DNA of 64,000 nucleotides from Nocardioides coralli (GTDB taxonomy: Bacteria > Actinomycetota > Actinomycetes > Propionibacteriales > Nocardioidaceae), in assembly GCF_019880385.1 (NCBI RefSeq), contig NZ_CP082273.1:2728001-2792000 (forward strand). The letters are read 5' to 3'. Positions 52,191 through 63,082 of this stretch are shown here, in pieces (positions within the stretch are counted from its first letter, which is position 1; each line of letters starts with the position of its first letter). The notes under the pieces are model-generated. The model worked only from the letters and a program-made list of their open reading frames with translations, searched no databases and was not told the DNA's origin. The translations under genes and the position numbers were made by a program.

Positions 52191-52343
52191 GGTGTGGCGG
52201 AGGGTCCGCGGGCCGTGAGGTGCGTCTCAGCAGCAACGTCAAACGGCTGGTCACACGCGGGTAAAGAAACGGTCAAATGCGCATGTGACAGGCGGGTTCG
52301 GCGCAGACTGGCACCACCCCCCGGGGACCCTCTAGGAGCGCTG

Positions 52344-54863
<2,520 letters not shown>

Positions 54864-54875
54864 GCCCGACCGGGA

Positions 54876-55424
54876 TCACCCGGCGAGGGCCTGCACCGCG
54901 CTCGCCAGGTCCTCGACGCCGCGGTCGAGCTCGTCGGGACGGTCCGTCGTCAGGTCGAGGTGGAAGCCGTAGAGGGCCGAGTCGACCAACGTGGCGATGC
55001 GTGCCACCCGACGTACGGGCGCCCCGCTGCGGACGAGGTAGTCGCGCAGCGCCTCCGCCCAGACCGCGTTGCTGGCCCGCGCCACGGACCGGTAGGGCTC
55101 CTGGCCGATCAACCCGGTCGCCGCGGCCTGGCAGTACGTCGTCAGGCAGGCGTTGAGCGCCGGCTGCTGGTAGGCCCGCCAGAGCCGGGTGACGGCCGAC
55201 CTCACCGAGGGCGCGGCGGGCAGCGCGGCCACCGTGGCCACCGCCCGCTCGGTGGCCCTCGCGACCACGGCGGAGACCAGCGCGTCCCGACTGCCGAAGT
55301 GGTAGACGAGCATCCGGTCGCTGGTCCCGAGCGCGGCGGCGAGCGGCCGCAGGGTCAACCCGATCAACCCGTGCTCCAGCACGTGGTCGGTCGCCGCGTC
55401 CAGCAGCTCCTCCTGTCGGCTCAC
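54876..55424 (-). CDS. TetR-family repressor of the SMR efflux gene
   Basis: This 182-residue regulator has an N-terminal TetR helix-turn-helix (about 3-48) with LTLRPLAAALGTSDRMLVYHF and a C-terminal ligand domain. It starts at GTG 55424. Two copies of TGTAGC-N4-GCTACA (55433-55448 and 55456-55471) lie between it and the divergent SMR efflux gene, so it most likely represses both genes and is released by an exported toxic cation. Confidence 0.9.
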   Translation of the reverse strand: MSRQEELLDAATDHVLEHGLIGLTLRPLAAALGTSDRMLVYHFGSRDALVSAVVARATERAVATVAALPAAPSVRSAVTRLWRAYQQPALNACLTTYCQAAATGLIGQEPYRSVARASNAVWAEALRDYLVRSGAPVRRVARIATLVDSALYGFHLDLTTDRPDELDRGVEDLASAVQALAG

Positions 55425-55432
55425 GGGGCCAG

Positions 55433-55448
55433 TGTAGCGAGTGCTACA
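55433..55448. promoter_or_regulatory. TetR operator, copy 1
   Basis: TGTAGCGAGTGCTACA has perfect 6-bp palindromic arms. It begins 9 bp upstream of the repressor start codon. Confidence 0.82.
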
Positions 55449-55455
55449 TTGGAGA

Positions 55456-55471
55456 TGTAGCGACTGCTACA
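55456..55471. promoter_or_regulatory. TetR operator, copy 2
   Basis: TGTAGCGACTGCTACA repeats copy 1 with one changed spacer base. The centres are 23 bp apart, about two helical turns, so two repressor dimers could bind on one face. Confidence 0.82.
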
Positions 55472-55485
55472 GAAGGGACCCGATC

Positions 55486-55812
55486 ATGCTCGTCGCCGTG
55501 CTCCTCCTCCTCGCCGCCATCGCCGTGGAGGTGATGTCGACCGCGCTCCTCCCCCGGGCCGAGGGATTCACCAACCCGACCTGGACCGCCGTGGTGCTCG
55601 GCGGCTACGCGGTGTCCATCTGGCTGCTGGCGCTCGTCGTCCGCACGCTCCCGGTGTCCGTCGCCTATGCGGTCTGGTCAGGGCTCGGCACGGCCCTGGT
55701 GGCAGTGATCGGCTACCTGTTCCTCGGCGAGCAGCTCGGCTGGGTCAAGGCGCTCTCCCTGGCCCTCATCGTCGTGGGCGTGGTCGGCCTCAACATCGCC
55801 GGCGCCCACTGA
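55486..55812 (+). CDS. SMR-family multidrug efflux protein
   Basis: The 108-residue protein has four transmembrane helices and the small multidrug resistance signature: membrane Glu in IAVEVMSTALL (Glu about 14) and YAVWSGLGTALVAVIGYL. Such EmrE/QacE-like proteins export quaternary ammonium and other cations using protons, as dimers. ATG 55486 was chosen because the upstream frame covers the operator; AAGGGA is its ribosome site. It is controlled by the divergent TetR-family gene through two operators. Confidence 0.93.
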   Translation: MLVAVLLLLAAIAVEVMSTALLPRAEGFTNPTWTAVVLGGYAVSIWLLALVVRTLPVSVAYAVWSGLGTALVAVIGYLFLGEQLGWVKALSLALIVVGVVGLNIAGAH

Positions 55813-55872
55813 CGGGCCGAAGCGAGCACCGGGGGGTTGCAGGTCCGAGCGACGCGTGCTCGGCTGGAAGGC

Positions 55873-56217
55873 GTGAACATCGAGCGAGTCGCGCCCGTCC
55901 TCACCACCGACGACCTCCCCACCGCCGTGCGTCAGCACCGTGCCGTGCTGGGCCTCGACCTCGTGATGGACCTGGGGTGGGTCGCCTTCCTCGCCGACTC
56001 CGAGGGGCACCAGCTCGGCCTGATGACCCGGGACGCGACGGCGCCGGTGAACCCCGACGTCTCCGTCTTCGTCGACGACGTGGAGGCCGCCCACGCTGCA
56101 GCGCTCGACGCCGGCGTCGAGGTCGTGCATCCCCTGACGAGCGAGCCGTGGGGCGTCACCCGCTTCTTCTACCGCGACGCGAGCGGCCGCGTCGTCAACG
56201 TGGGGACGCACACCTGA
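55873..56217 (+). CDS. VOC (glyoxalase-like) single-domain protein
   Basis: This 114-residue protein (VNIERVAPVLTTDDLPTAV, FVDDVEAAHAAALDAGVEV, VTRFFYRDASGRVVNV) is a single VOC domain, likely a dimer that binds a small molecule or metal. The metal ligands cannot be assigned from the sequence. GTG 55873 has GGAAG just upstream. It lies 60 nt downstream of the SMR gene and may share its transcript, which would fit resistance to a toxic compound; this is inference. Confidence 0.78.
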   Translation: MNIERVAPVLTTDDLPTAVRQHRAVLGLDLVMDLGWVAFLADSEGHQLGLMTRDATAPVNPDVSVFVDDVEAAHAAALDAGVEVVHPLTSEPWGVTRFFYRDASGRVVNVGTHT

Positions 56218-56267
56218 GCCGCCGCGGTCAGGCGTGGGGTCGCGCGGTCCGCACCCCCGGGGGCGCC

Positions 56268-56897
56268 TCAGGGGCTCTCCCCTGCTGACGCCTCGACACC
56301 GAGCAGCAGCGTCAGGTAGGTGCGCAGCTGGCGCAGCTGGTCGCGCAGCCGGATCTGGTCGCCGACGGCCCGGCCGAGGATGAACCCGCCCTCGAACACC
56401 GCCCACACGTGGTCGGCCAGCGACTCGAGGTCGACATCGACCGCCGGCGGCCGCACGGCGACGGCCTGCTCGAGCTTCTCGAGGATCCGTCCCCGCCACA
56501 GCGCGATGGCAGCCAGGATCACCCGGTCCGACTCCGCCTCCTCCGGGATCCGCTCGTAGAGGTAGGAGGCAAACAGGCAGCCGGGCTGCGTGATCAGCCC
56601 GGCCTCGATGTCGGCCTCGAAGCCGCGGAGGAACTCGAGCAGCTGCTCGGCGGGGTCGTCGGTCAGCTCCTCGGCGCGCGTCATGTACTGGTCGAGCACC
56701 GCGGCGTCGAGCTCGGCGTACCGCTCGATCAGCGCCTTCCCGAGCGCCCCCTTGGTCGGGAAGTGGTGGAAGAACGCGCCCTTGGACGTCCCCGTCGCGG
56801 CGAGGATCGCGTCGACGGTCGTCCCGGTGAAGCCCACCTCGAACACCAGGTCGTGGGCGGCCTCGAGGATCTTGTCGCGGGCGGTGGGGGTGGCCAT
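56268..56897 (-). CDS. TetR-family regulator of the FAD oxidoreductase-RidA unit
   Basis: This 209-residue regulator has an N-terminal TetR HTH (about 8-50) with GTTVDAILAATGTSKGAFFHHF and a C-terminal TetR_C-type domain. ATG 56897 faces the FAD oxidoreductase gene. Two copies of AGACCAACTAGTCGGTCT lie in the shared gap, one over the promoter, so it very likely represses both itself and the oxidoreductase. The ligand is unknown. Confidence 0.9.
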   Translation of the reverse strand: MATPTARDKILEAAHDLVFEVGFTGTTVDAILAATGTSKGAFFHHFPTKGALGKALIERYAELDAAVLDQYMTRAEELTDDPAEQLLEFLRGFEADIEAGLITQPGCLFASYLYERIPEEAESDRVILAAIALWRGRILEKLEQAVAVRPPAVDVDLESLADHVWAVFEGGFILGRAVGDQIRLRDQLRQLRTYLTLLLGVEASAGESP

Positions 56898-56913
56898 GAG
56901 GCCACTCTACCTC

Positions 56914-56943
56914 TTGACAGACCAACTAGTCGGTCTCTATCTT
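56914..56943 (+). promoter_or_regulatory. Promoter of the FAD oxidoreductase gene
   Basis: A consensus -35 TTGACA (56914-56919) and a -10 TATCTT (56938-56943) are separated by 18 bp. Operator copy 1 fills the spacer, so bound repressor would exclude RNA polymerase. Confidence 0.65.
56919..56936. promoter_or_regulatory. TetR-type operator, copy 1
   Basis: AGACCAACTAGTCGGTCT is an 18-bp near-perfect palindrome (one mismatched pair) centred on ACTAGT. It lies between the -35 and -10 elements. Confidence 0.82.
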
Positions 56944-56952
56944 CGTCTCTTC

Positions 56953-56970
56953 AGACCAACTAGTCGGTCT
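56953..56970. promoter_or_regulatory. TetR-type operator, copy 2
   Basis: An identical copy of AGACCAACTAGTCGGTCT begins 34 bp after the first, near the expected transcription start and 20 bp before ATG 56990. Confidence 0.82.
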
Positions 56971-56989
56971 GTCCACGAGAGGCACGACG

Positions 56990-58417
56990 ATGACCGCACC
57001 GACCACCACCAGCACCTCCCCCGCCACCGATGTGTGGCTCGCCGACCTGCGGGTCCACCCGGACCTGGAGCTCTTCACCCCCGACGACGCCGGCTACGAC
57101 ACCTGGCGCACGACCTGGAACCTCGCGGTCGAGCACCACCCGGTCGCCGTGGCCGTGCCGACGTCGACCGGCGGCGTGGTGGCCGTCGTCGAGGCCGCCC
57201 GGCGCCACGGCGTCTCCCTCGCGATCCAGTCGGCCGGGCACGGGCCCGCGCGGGCGGCGTGCGACGCGATCCTGCTGAACCTCGCCCGCCTGGCGGACGT
57301 CCGCGTCGATCCGGAGCGCCGGACCGCGCGGATCGCCGGCGGCGCCAAGTGGCAGGCCGTGCTCGACGTGGTCACCCCGCACGGCCTCGCACCTCTGCTC
57401 GGGTCGACCCCCGACGTCTCCGCTGTCGGCTACACCCTCGGCGGCGGGCTCGGGTGGCTGGCGCGCAAGTACGGCACCTCGGCCGACAGCGTCCTCGCCT
57501 TCGAGCTCGTGACCGCCGAGGGTGAGCTCCTGCGCGTCACCCCCGACGAGAACGCCGAGCTCTTCTGGGCACTGCGCGGGGCGGGGGCCGGCCACCTCGG
57601 CGTCGTCACCGCGATGGAGATCCGGCTCTACCCGGTCGCGGAGGTCTACGGCGGCAGCCTCTACTACCCGGCGACGATGGCCCACGAGGTCATGCAGCGC
57701 TGGCGTGACTGGATCCCCACCGTCCCCGAGGACCTCACCTCCGCGGTGACGCTCGTGAACTTCCCGGACCTCGAGGACGTCCCCGAGGAGCTGCGTGGAG
57801 CGGCGTACGTCCTCGTGCGGGGCGCCTTCAAGGGCCCGACCGAGGACGGCGAACGCCTGCTGGCGCACTGGCGTGAGTGGCGCCAGCCGGACGTCGACGA
57901 GTGGGGGCCGCTCCCCTTCGACCGGATCGCCGAGATCAGCCAGGACCCGCTCGAGCCGGTCCCCTACGAGGGCACCGGCCTGTGGTTGGGGTCGCTCGGT
58001 GACGACACGATCGACGCGCTCGTCTCGGGGACGTTCCCGCCGGACCGGCCACCGCTGCTCGTGCAGACCGAGCTGCGCCACGCCGGTGGTGCCCTCGCCC
58101 GGGGCACGTCACAGCCGGCGGCCTTCGGCAACCGGGACGCCGCGATCCTTCTCGAGCTCGTCGGCGTCACGGAGACGGCGTCGGACGTGGCCGCGGTGCG
58201 TTCCCTGATCCACGACCTCACCGCGCGGATCGCGCCCGACCTCACCGGTGGGCACTACCTCAACTACGTCGAGGGCGGGGACCGCCGCCACGGCGTCGCC
58301 CGCGGGACCGTCCCCGGCGCCTACGAGCGGCTGGCGGCACTCAAGGCACTCCTCGACCCCGACGACCTGTTCAACCACGGCCTCGACGTCACGGGCCACC
58401 CATCACGAGAGGACTGA
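56990..58417 (+). CDS. FAD-linked (BBE-type) oxidoreductase
   Basis: The 475-residue protein is a berberine-bridge-type oxidase: FAD-binding domain (about 45-215) with the likely covalent FAD histidine His84 in QSAGHGPAR, GGGLGWLARKYG, and a C-terminal BBE segment (LFNHGLDV) that completes the FAD site. The second covalent link used by some BBE enzymes (Cys in CxxVG) is absent. It would oxidise an alcohol, sugar or alkaloid-like compound and reduce oxygen. RidA follows 5 nt downstream. Expression is probably set by the TetR-family gene through two operators. Confidence 0.92.
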   Translation: MTAPTTTSTSPATDVWLADLRVHPDLELFTPDDAGYDTWRTTWNLAVEHHPVAVAVPTSTGGVVAVVEAARRHGVSLAIQSAGHGPARAACDAILLNLARLADVRVDPERRTARIAGGAKWQAVLDVVTPHGLAPLLGSTPDVSAVGYTLGGGLGWLARKYGTSADSVLAFELVTAEGELLRVTPDENAELFWALRGAGAGHLGVVTAMEIRLYPVAEVYGGSLYYPATMAHEVMQRWRDWIPTVPEDLTSAVTLVNFPDLEDVPEELRGAAYVLVRGAFKGPTEDGERLLAHWREWRQPDVDEWGPLPFDRIAEISQDPLEPVPYEGTGLWLGSLGDDTIDALVSGTFPPDRPPLLVQTELRHAGGALARGTSQPAAFGNRDAAILLELVGVTETASDVAAVRSLIHDLTARIAPDLTGGHYLNYVEGGDRRHGVARGTVPGAYERLAALKALLDPDDLFNHGLDVTGHPSRED

Positions 58418-58422
58418 CCGAC

Positions 58423-58827
58423 ATGCACCGCAACGCCGTCAACCCCTGGACCTGGCAGGACGAGCTCGGCTACGTCCAGGCCAACGAGGTCGTCGGAAGC
58501 CACCGGACCCTCCACGTCTCGGGCATCGCCTCCATGGACGCCGAGGGCCGCCCGGTGCACGCCGGCGACATGAAGGCCCAGATCGAGCAGACGCTGGACA
58601 ACCTGGAGACCGTGCTGCACGCGGCGGGCTACGAGCTGGCCGACGTCGTGCGGCTGAACTACTACACCACCGACATCGAGACCTACTGGGAGGCGGACGA
58701 GGCCGTCGACGTGGTCGGCCGGCTCGCGCGGGCCGGCTGCCGGCCGGCCAGCACCCTGCTGGGCGTGGCCACCCTGGCCTGGCCCGAGCTGCTCGTCGAG
58801 ATGGACGCGACCGCCGTCAAGGCGTGA
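58423..58827 (+). CDS. RidA-family enamine/imine deaminase
   Basis: This 134-residue RidA/YjgF protein has the family core LDNLETVLHAAGYELADVVRLNYY and the arginine site in CRPASTLLGV, then LVEMDATAV. RidA hydrolyses reactive enamines and imines to ketones and ammonia. The start ATG 58423 lies 5 nt after the oxidoreductase stop, so it may clear imine products of that enzyme. It is under the same TetR-type control if the operon reading is right. Confidence 0.9.
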   Translation: MHRNAVNPWTWQDELGYVQANEVVGSHRTLHVSGIASMDAEGRPVHAGDMKAQIEQTLDNLETVLHAAGYELADVVRLNYYTTDIETYWEADEAVDVVGRLARAGCRPASTLLGVATLAWPELLVEMDATAVKA

Positions 58828-58871
58828 CGCGCACGCTTGCTCCCGCGTCCACGCAGCTCGGGCCCGGCACC

Positions 58872-58877
58872 TAGCCT
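58872..58877 (+). promoter_or_regulatory. -10 hexamer TAGCCT of the DinB-like gene
   Basis: The hexamer ends 7 nt before GTG 58885; no ribosome site is seen, which suggests a leaderless transcript. Confidence 0.45.
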
Positions 58878-58884
58878 GTGGTCC

Positions 58885-59376
58885 GTGAAGAGCGTGGTGG
58901 CCGGTGAGCGGGTGCTGCTCGACGGGATGCTGGACGCCCAGCGAGACGAGATCGCCCGCCTCCTCGACCAGGTCGACGACACCGCAGCCCGCGCCCGGCT
59001 GGTCCCCTCGCTGACGACCCCGCTGGGACTGGTCAAGCACGCCACGTTCGTGGAGCAGGTGTGGTTCCACTCCCGCGTGGCGGGCGTGCCGCGTGCCGAG
59101 CTGGGCCTGCCGGCCACCGTCGACGACAGCTTCGTACTGGGGAGCGAGGACACGGTGGACGCCGTGCGGACCGCGTTCCTCACCGCCTGCGCGCACTCGC
59201 GGGTGGTGGCCGAGGCGCACGATCTCGACGAGCGGTTCCCCTGGCACGAGGGGCCGGTCAGCCTGCGGTACGTCTACCTGCACGTGATCGCCGAGCTCGC
59301 CCGACACGCCGGCCACGGCGACATCCTGGTCGAGCAGCTGGCCGCCGGCGGCCCGGACGGCCCACTCACACGTTGA
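58885..59376 (+). CDS. DinB-like/DUF664 four-helix protein
   Basis: This 163-residue protein fits the DinB_2/DUF664 pattern: [17 protein letters not shown], then [17 protein letters not shown] with His in LVKHA, and a C-terminal [21 protein letters not shown] with two more histidines. Together these give the three-His metal site of the four-helix DinB fold. Some relatives use mycothiol; the function here is unknown. GTG 58885 lies 7 nt after TAGCCT. The 3' end overlaps the convergent ychF gene by 11 nt. Confidence 0.82.
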   Translation: MKSVVAGERVLLDGMLDAQRDEIARLLDQVDDTAARARLVPSLTTPLGLVKHATFVEQVWFHSRVAGVPRAELGLPATVDDSFVLGSEDTVDAVRTAFLTACAHSRVVAEAHDLDERFPWHEGPVSLRYVYLHVIAELARHAGHGDILVEQLAAGGPDGPLTR

Positions 59377-60442
59377 AGCGGAACTCCACCACGTCGCCGT
59401 CCTGCATGACGTAGTCCTTGCCCTCCATCCGGACCTTGCCGGCCTCCTTGGCCTTCAGCATGGAGCCCGCGGCGACGAGGTCGTCGAAGGAGATGACCTC
59501 GGCCTTGATGAAGCCCTTCTGGAAGTCGGTGTGGATCACGCCGGCGGCCTCGGGGGCGGTCGCGCCCTTGCGGATCGTCCAGGCGCGCGACTCCTTGGGG
59601 CCGGCAGTGAGGTAGGTCTGCAGCCCGAGGGTGTCGAAGCCGACGCGCGCCAGCTGGTCGAGGCCGGGCTCGTCGACGCCCATCTCGGCAAGCATCTCGC
59701 GGGCCTCCTCGTCGTCGTCGAGCTCGACCAGCTCGGCCTCGAACTTGGCGTCGAGGAAGATCGCCTCGGCCGGGGCCACCAGCTCGCGCATCCGCTGCTT
59801 GAGGTCCTCGTCGGCCAGCTCGTCGGCGTCGCAGTTGAAGACGTAGAGGTAGGGCTTGGCGGTGAGCAGCGAGAGCTCGCGCAGCAGCGCCCGGTCGATG
59901 TCGGTCGCGATCACCGGCGTACCCGCCTCGAGTGCCTCCTGGGCCTCCTTGGCGGCGGCCACCATCGGCAGCAGGTCCTTCTTGCCCTTGGCCTCCTTCT
60001 CCAGCCGGGGGATCGCCTTCTCGACCGTCTGGAGGTCGGCGAGGATCATCTCGGTCTGGATCGTGGAGATGTCGCTGGCCGGGTCGACCTTGCCGTCGAC
60101 GTGGGTGACGTCCTCGTCGCGGAACACCCGCGTCACCTGGCAGATGGCGGCCGACTCGCGGATGTGGGAGAGGAACTTGTTGCCCAGGCCCTCCCCCTGC
60201 GAGGCGCCGGCAACGATCCCGGCGATGTCGACGAACTCCACCGTGGCGGGCAGCACCCGGGCGCTCTCGAAGAGCTCGGCCAGGCGGGGCAGCCGCTCGT
60301 CGGGCACCCCGACCACCCCGACGTTGGGCTCGATGGTGGCGAACGGGTAGTTCGCCGCGAGCACGTCGTTCTTGGTCAGGGCGTTGAAGAGGGTCGACTT
60401 CCCGGCATTGGGGAGTCCGACGATGCCGATCGTGAGAGCCAC
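59366..60442 (-). CDS. ychF: YchF/OLA1-type GTPase (redox-regulated ATPase)
   Basis: The 358-residue universally conserved P-loop protein binds ribosomes and hydrolyses ATP more readily than GTP. G1 is GLPNAGKST (about residues 9-17), G3 is [14 protein letters not shown] (the N in the G4 motif is altered as in this family), and a C-terminal TGS domain (about 275-358) ends in [14 protein letters not shown]. It starts at GTG 60442, 8 nt after a TAGACT hexamer. A role in stress response or translation quality is known for the family. Confidence 0.95.
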   Translation of the reverse strand: MALTIGIVGLPNAGKSTLFNALTKNDVLAANYPFATIEPNVGVVGVPDERLPRLAELFESARVLPATVEFVDIAGIVAGASQGEGLGNKFLSHIRESAAICQVTRVFRDEDVTHVDGKVDPASDISTIQTEMILADLQTVEKAIPRLEKEAKGKKDLLPMVAAAKEAQEALEAGTPVIATDIDRALLRELSLLTAKPYLYVFNCDADELADEDLKQRMRELVAPAEAIFLDAKFEAELVELDDDEEAREMLAEMGVDEPGLDQLARVGFDTLGLQTYLTAGPKESRAWTIRKGATAPEAAGVIHTDFQKGFIKAEVISFDDLVAAGSMLKAKEAGKVRMEGKDYVMQDGDVVEFRFNV

Positions 60443-60453
60443 GGGCGGGCAGT

Positions 60454-61398
60454 CTACGGGCGGTCGCGACCCGTCATGGAATCGCCAGAGGGGCCGCGGG
60501 CGAGGTCTCCGGGATCGGTGTTGCCACCACAGACCACCACGCCGATCCGGTCCCCCTCGACCTGCCCGGTGACCACGGCCGCGAGCGCCGTGGCACCCGC
60601 CGGCTCGGCCACCACCCGCAGCTCTGACCACAGGCGGCGCCGGGCCCCGAGGATCGCCTCGTCCGGGACCAGCACCGACTGCACCTGCGCTGCCCGGCAC
60701 GCCGCGAACCCGCGCTCGCCCACCTGGGACGCACCGAGCGCGTCGGCGGCCACACCACCCACCGGCGCGCGGAGCGGTCGCCCGGCGGCGAGGGCGTCGT
60801 GCATCGACGGGCAGCCCTCCGGCTCGACAGCCACGACGCGGACACCGCTGCCGGCGTACCACGCGGCGATGCCGCCGATCAGCCCCCCGCCCCCGACCGC
60901 GACCACCACGGTGTCCAGGTCCGGTGCCTGCTGCTCGAGCTCCAGCGCGACGGTGCCCTGCCCCGGCAGCGTGAACGGGCCGTCGTAGGCGTGGATCGCC
61001 AGCACCCCGGGCTCGGCTGCCGCGTCACGGCTCGCCTCGAGCGCGGCGGCGTAGTCGGCACCCTGCTGGTGGACCGTGGCGCCCCGCTCGCGGATCGCCG
61101 CCACCTTCACCGGGGAGGCGATGTCGGGCACGAAGACGTCGGTGGGGATGCCCAGGGTGGCGCCGACGTGCGCGACCGCCAGGCCGTGGTTGCCGCCGCT
61201 GGCGGCCACCAGCCGAGCGGGCTGCTCCGGCTCGGCCAGCACCGTGGCGAACGCGCCGCGCGGCTTGAAGGATCCCGCGTGCTGGAGCAGCTCGAGCTTG
61301 AGCGTCACCCCGAGCGCCTCCACCACCGGCGTCCGTCGCACGCGACTCCCGATGAGCTCGTGGGCCCGGAGGATGTCGGCACGGTCGGGGACGCTCAC
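60454..61398 (-). CDS. PLP-dependent threonine/serine dehydratase-like enzyme
   Basis: The 314-residue fold-type II PLP enzyme has the Schiff-base lysine in SFKPRGA, the SGGNHG phosphate loop entry and the glycine-rich GGGGLIGG loop. It resembles catabolic threonine ammonia-lyase or serine racemase in size (no ACT domain), so it would deaminate threonine or serine. GTG 61398 lies 6 nt after a TAGGCT hexamer. It is followed by ychF 11 nt downstream on the same strand. Confidence 0.88.
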   Translation of the reverse strand: MSVPDRADILRAHELIGSRVRRTPVVEALGVTLKLELLQHAGSFKPRGAFATVLAEPEQPARLVAASGGNHGLAVAHVGATLGIPTDVFVPDIASPVKVAAIRERGATVHQQGADYAAALEASRDAAAEPGVLAIHAYDGPFTLPGQGTVALELEQQAPDLDTVVVAVGGGGLIGGIAAWYAGSGVRVVAVEPEGCPSMHDALAAGRPLRAPVGGVAADALGASQVGERGFAACRAAQVQSVLVPDEAILGARRRLWSELRVVAEPAGATALAAVVTGQVEGDRIGVVVCGGNTDPGDLARGPSGDSMTGRDRP

Positions 61399-61404
61399 CC
61401 GGCC

Positions 61405-61410
61405 AGCCTA
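61405..61410 (-). promoter_or_regulatory. -10 hexamer TAGGCT of the dehydratase gene
   Basis: Read on the minus strand, it ends 6 nt before GTG 61398, predicting a leaderless transcript that may continue into ychF. Confidence 0.5.
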
Positions 61411-61492
61411 GGGACCCCCCGCCGGTGGGACGACCGCGACATGGCCCGTCATTTCCACCGTGGCGGTCGCTCCGTGCGATTCTTCGACCACC

Positions 61493-63073
61493 ATGTCGAC
61501 CAGCACCGCCACCCCGCCCCCCGGCGTCGCCACCGAGCCCCGTCCGCGACGCCTCGGCCTCGACCCCCTCGTCCCCCTGTGGCTGCTGGCCCCCGTCGTG
61601 ACCTGGATCGGCCACGGTTTCACCAACGGGGTCACGCGCGACGTCGCGCTCTACATCCAGGCGGGCCAGGCGGTGGCCGACGGCGAGCCGCCGTACGTCG
61701 CCGTCTGGAACCGTGCCGGACCTCTGGCGCACCTGCTGCCCGGGCTGGGCGTCTCCCTCGGCCGGTGGGTCGGCGCCGAGGACGTCACCGGAGCCCGGGT
61801 GCTCTACTTCGCGCTGGCCGCCCTGACCCCGGTGCTGGTCTACGTCACGGTCCGGACCGTGTTCGGGTCCCGCCTGGGCGGGAGTGTCGGCGCCGCGGCG
61901 ATGGTCAGCTTCCCCCTGTGGGCGCACTTCTCGACCTCCGGCCCCGACAGCAAGCAGCCGATGGTCGTGTTCATGGCCCTGGCGCTGATGCTGGTCGTGC
62001 AACGCCGGATGCTCCTCGCCGGTGTCGCCACGGCACTGGCGACGCTGACGTGGCAACCGGTGCTGTTCGCGCTCGCCCTGGCCGCCCTCGTCATGGGCCT
62101 GACCGCCGACGGCGGGTGGCGCGGCCGCGTCCTCGCCCTGGGCCGCTTCGCCCTGGGCGGCCTCGCGACCCTGACGGCGACCGTCCTCTACTTCGTGGCG
62201 GCGGGGGCGCTCTCGGACTTCCTCGACGGCTTCTGGCGCGCCAACGCGGGCTACACCAGCCAGCCACCGCTGCTGCGCCACCTCCCGGCCGTCTCGGCCG
62301 GGATGCAGCACTGGTTCGGCTGGACCCTGTGGCTGCTCCTGGGCGGGCTGGTGCTCTCCGTCGTCGTGGCGCTGGTGGTGCTGGTGCTCCGGCCGGTCGC
62401 CGGCACCCCCCTCGCCGACGCACGGGCCGGGGCCGTGGCCACCGGCGCCGCCACCGTAGGCGCGGTGGCGTGGAGCTTCTACGCCTTCAACGCCGCGCCG
62501 GACTCCCTGCTGGTCCTGACGGTCGCCGCGGTCGGCCTCGGCAACGGCGCGGCCCTGCTGGCCCACGCGGTGTCCGGGTGGAAGGTCCCACGCACCGCGC
62601 TGGCCGTCGGGGTGGCGGGCTTCGTGCTCGCGGCTCTCGTCACGACCGCGCTCGAGATGGTCGGGACCGCCAAGAGCACGATCCTCGGTGGCCGCAACCA
62701 GGCCGAGAAGGTCCTCTCACCCCTCCCCGAGGCGAGCGTGATGACGGTGGGGGTCCCCCAGCCGCTCGCCCTGACCGGCCGCCGCAGCATCAGCCCCTAT
62801 CAGCTCTTCAGCCCCGCCATCCAGCGGTGGATCGACGACACCTGGCCCGGTGGTCTGACGGCGTACGTCTCCTGGGTGCGCGAGCAGGAGGCCGAGGTGC
62901 TCTTCACCGTCCCCGGCCCCATGCCGCAGCTCTTCAAGCCCCTCGAGCCCGACTACGTCCCGGTCGGACGGTTCCACTCGTGGCGGGCCTGGCTCCACGT
63001 CGACGTGGACAAGTCCACCCGGCGGCAGGTGGACGAGGCACTGAGCGCCAAGCGCCGCACACGCGCTCAGTAG
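61493..63073 (+). CDS. Polytopic membrane protein, GT-C glycosyltransferase-like
   Basis: The 526-residue protein has about ten to twelve hydrophobic helices (from residue 31 to about 390) and a soluble C-terminal part of about 120 residues. The first outer loop carries an acidic pair in RDVALYIQAG, where GT-C mannosyl- or arabinosyltransferases keep their catalytic Asp, and GEPPYVAVW follows, as in many GT-C enzymes. It may use a lipid-linked sugar; the substrate is unknown. ATG 61493 was chosen as the first methionine before the proline-rich N end. Its TAG stop is the first half of the exonuclease -10 hexamer. Confidence 0.72.
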   Translation: MSTSTATPPPGVATEPRPRRLGLDPLVPLWLLAPVVTWIGHGFTNGVTRDVALYIQAGQAVADGEPPYVAVWNRAGPLAHLLPGLGVSLGRWVGAEDVTGARVLYFALAALTPVLVYVTVRTVFGSRLGGSVGAAAMVSFPLWAHFSTSGPDSKQPMVVFMALALMLVVQRRMLLAGVATALATLTWQPVLFALALAALVMGLTADGGWRGRVLALGRFALGGLATLTATVLYFVAAGALSDFLDGFWRANAGYTSQPPLLRHLPAVSAGMQHWFGWTLWLLLGGLVLSVVVALVVLVLRPVAGTPLADARAGAVATGAATVGAVAWSFYAFNAAPDSLLVLTVAAVGLGNGAALLAHAVSGWKVPRTALAVGVAGFVLAALVTTALEMVGTAKSTILGGRNQAEKVLSPLPEASVMTVGVPQPLALTGRRSISPYQLFSPAIQRWIDDTWPGGLTAYVSWVREQEAEVLFTVPGPMPQLFKPLEPDYVPVGRFHSWRAWLHVDVDKSTRRQVDEALSAKRRTRAQ

Positions 63074-63076
63074 GGT
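63071..63076 (+). promoter_or_regulatory. -10 hexamer TAGGGT of the exonuclease III gene
   Basis: The hexamer starts with the TAG stop codon of the membrane-protein gene and ends 6 nt before GTG 63083. Confidence 0.5.
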
Positions 63077-63082
63077 CGCCGC

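Noticed and set aside
56414-56899. Plus-strand open frame opposite the second TetR gene
   Set aside because: It has no domain; the minus-strand TetR gene has a clear helix-turn-helix and operators.
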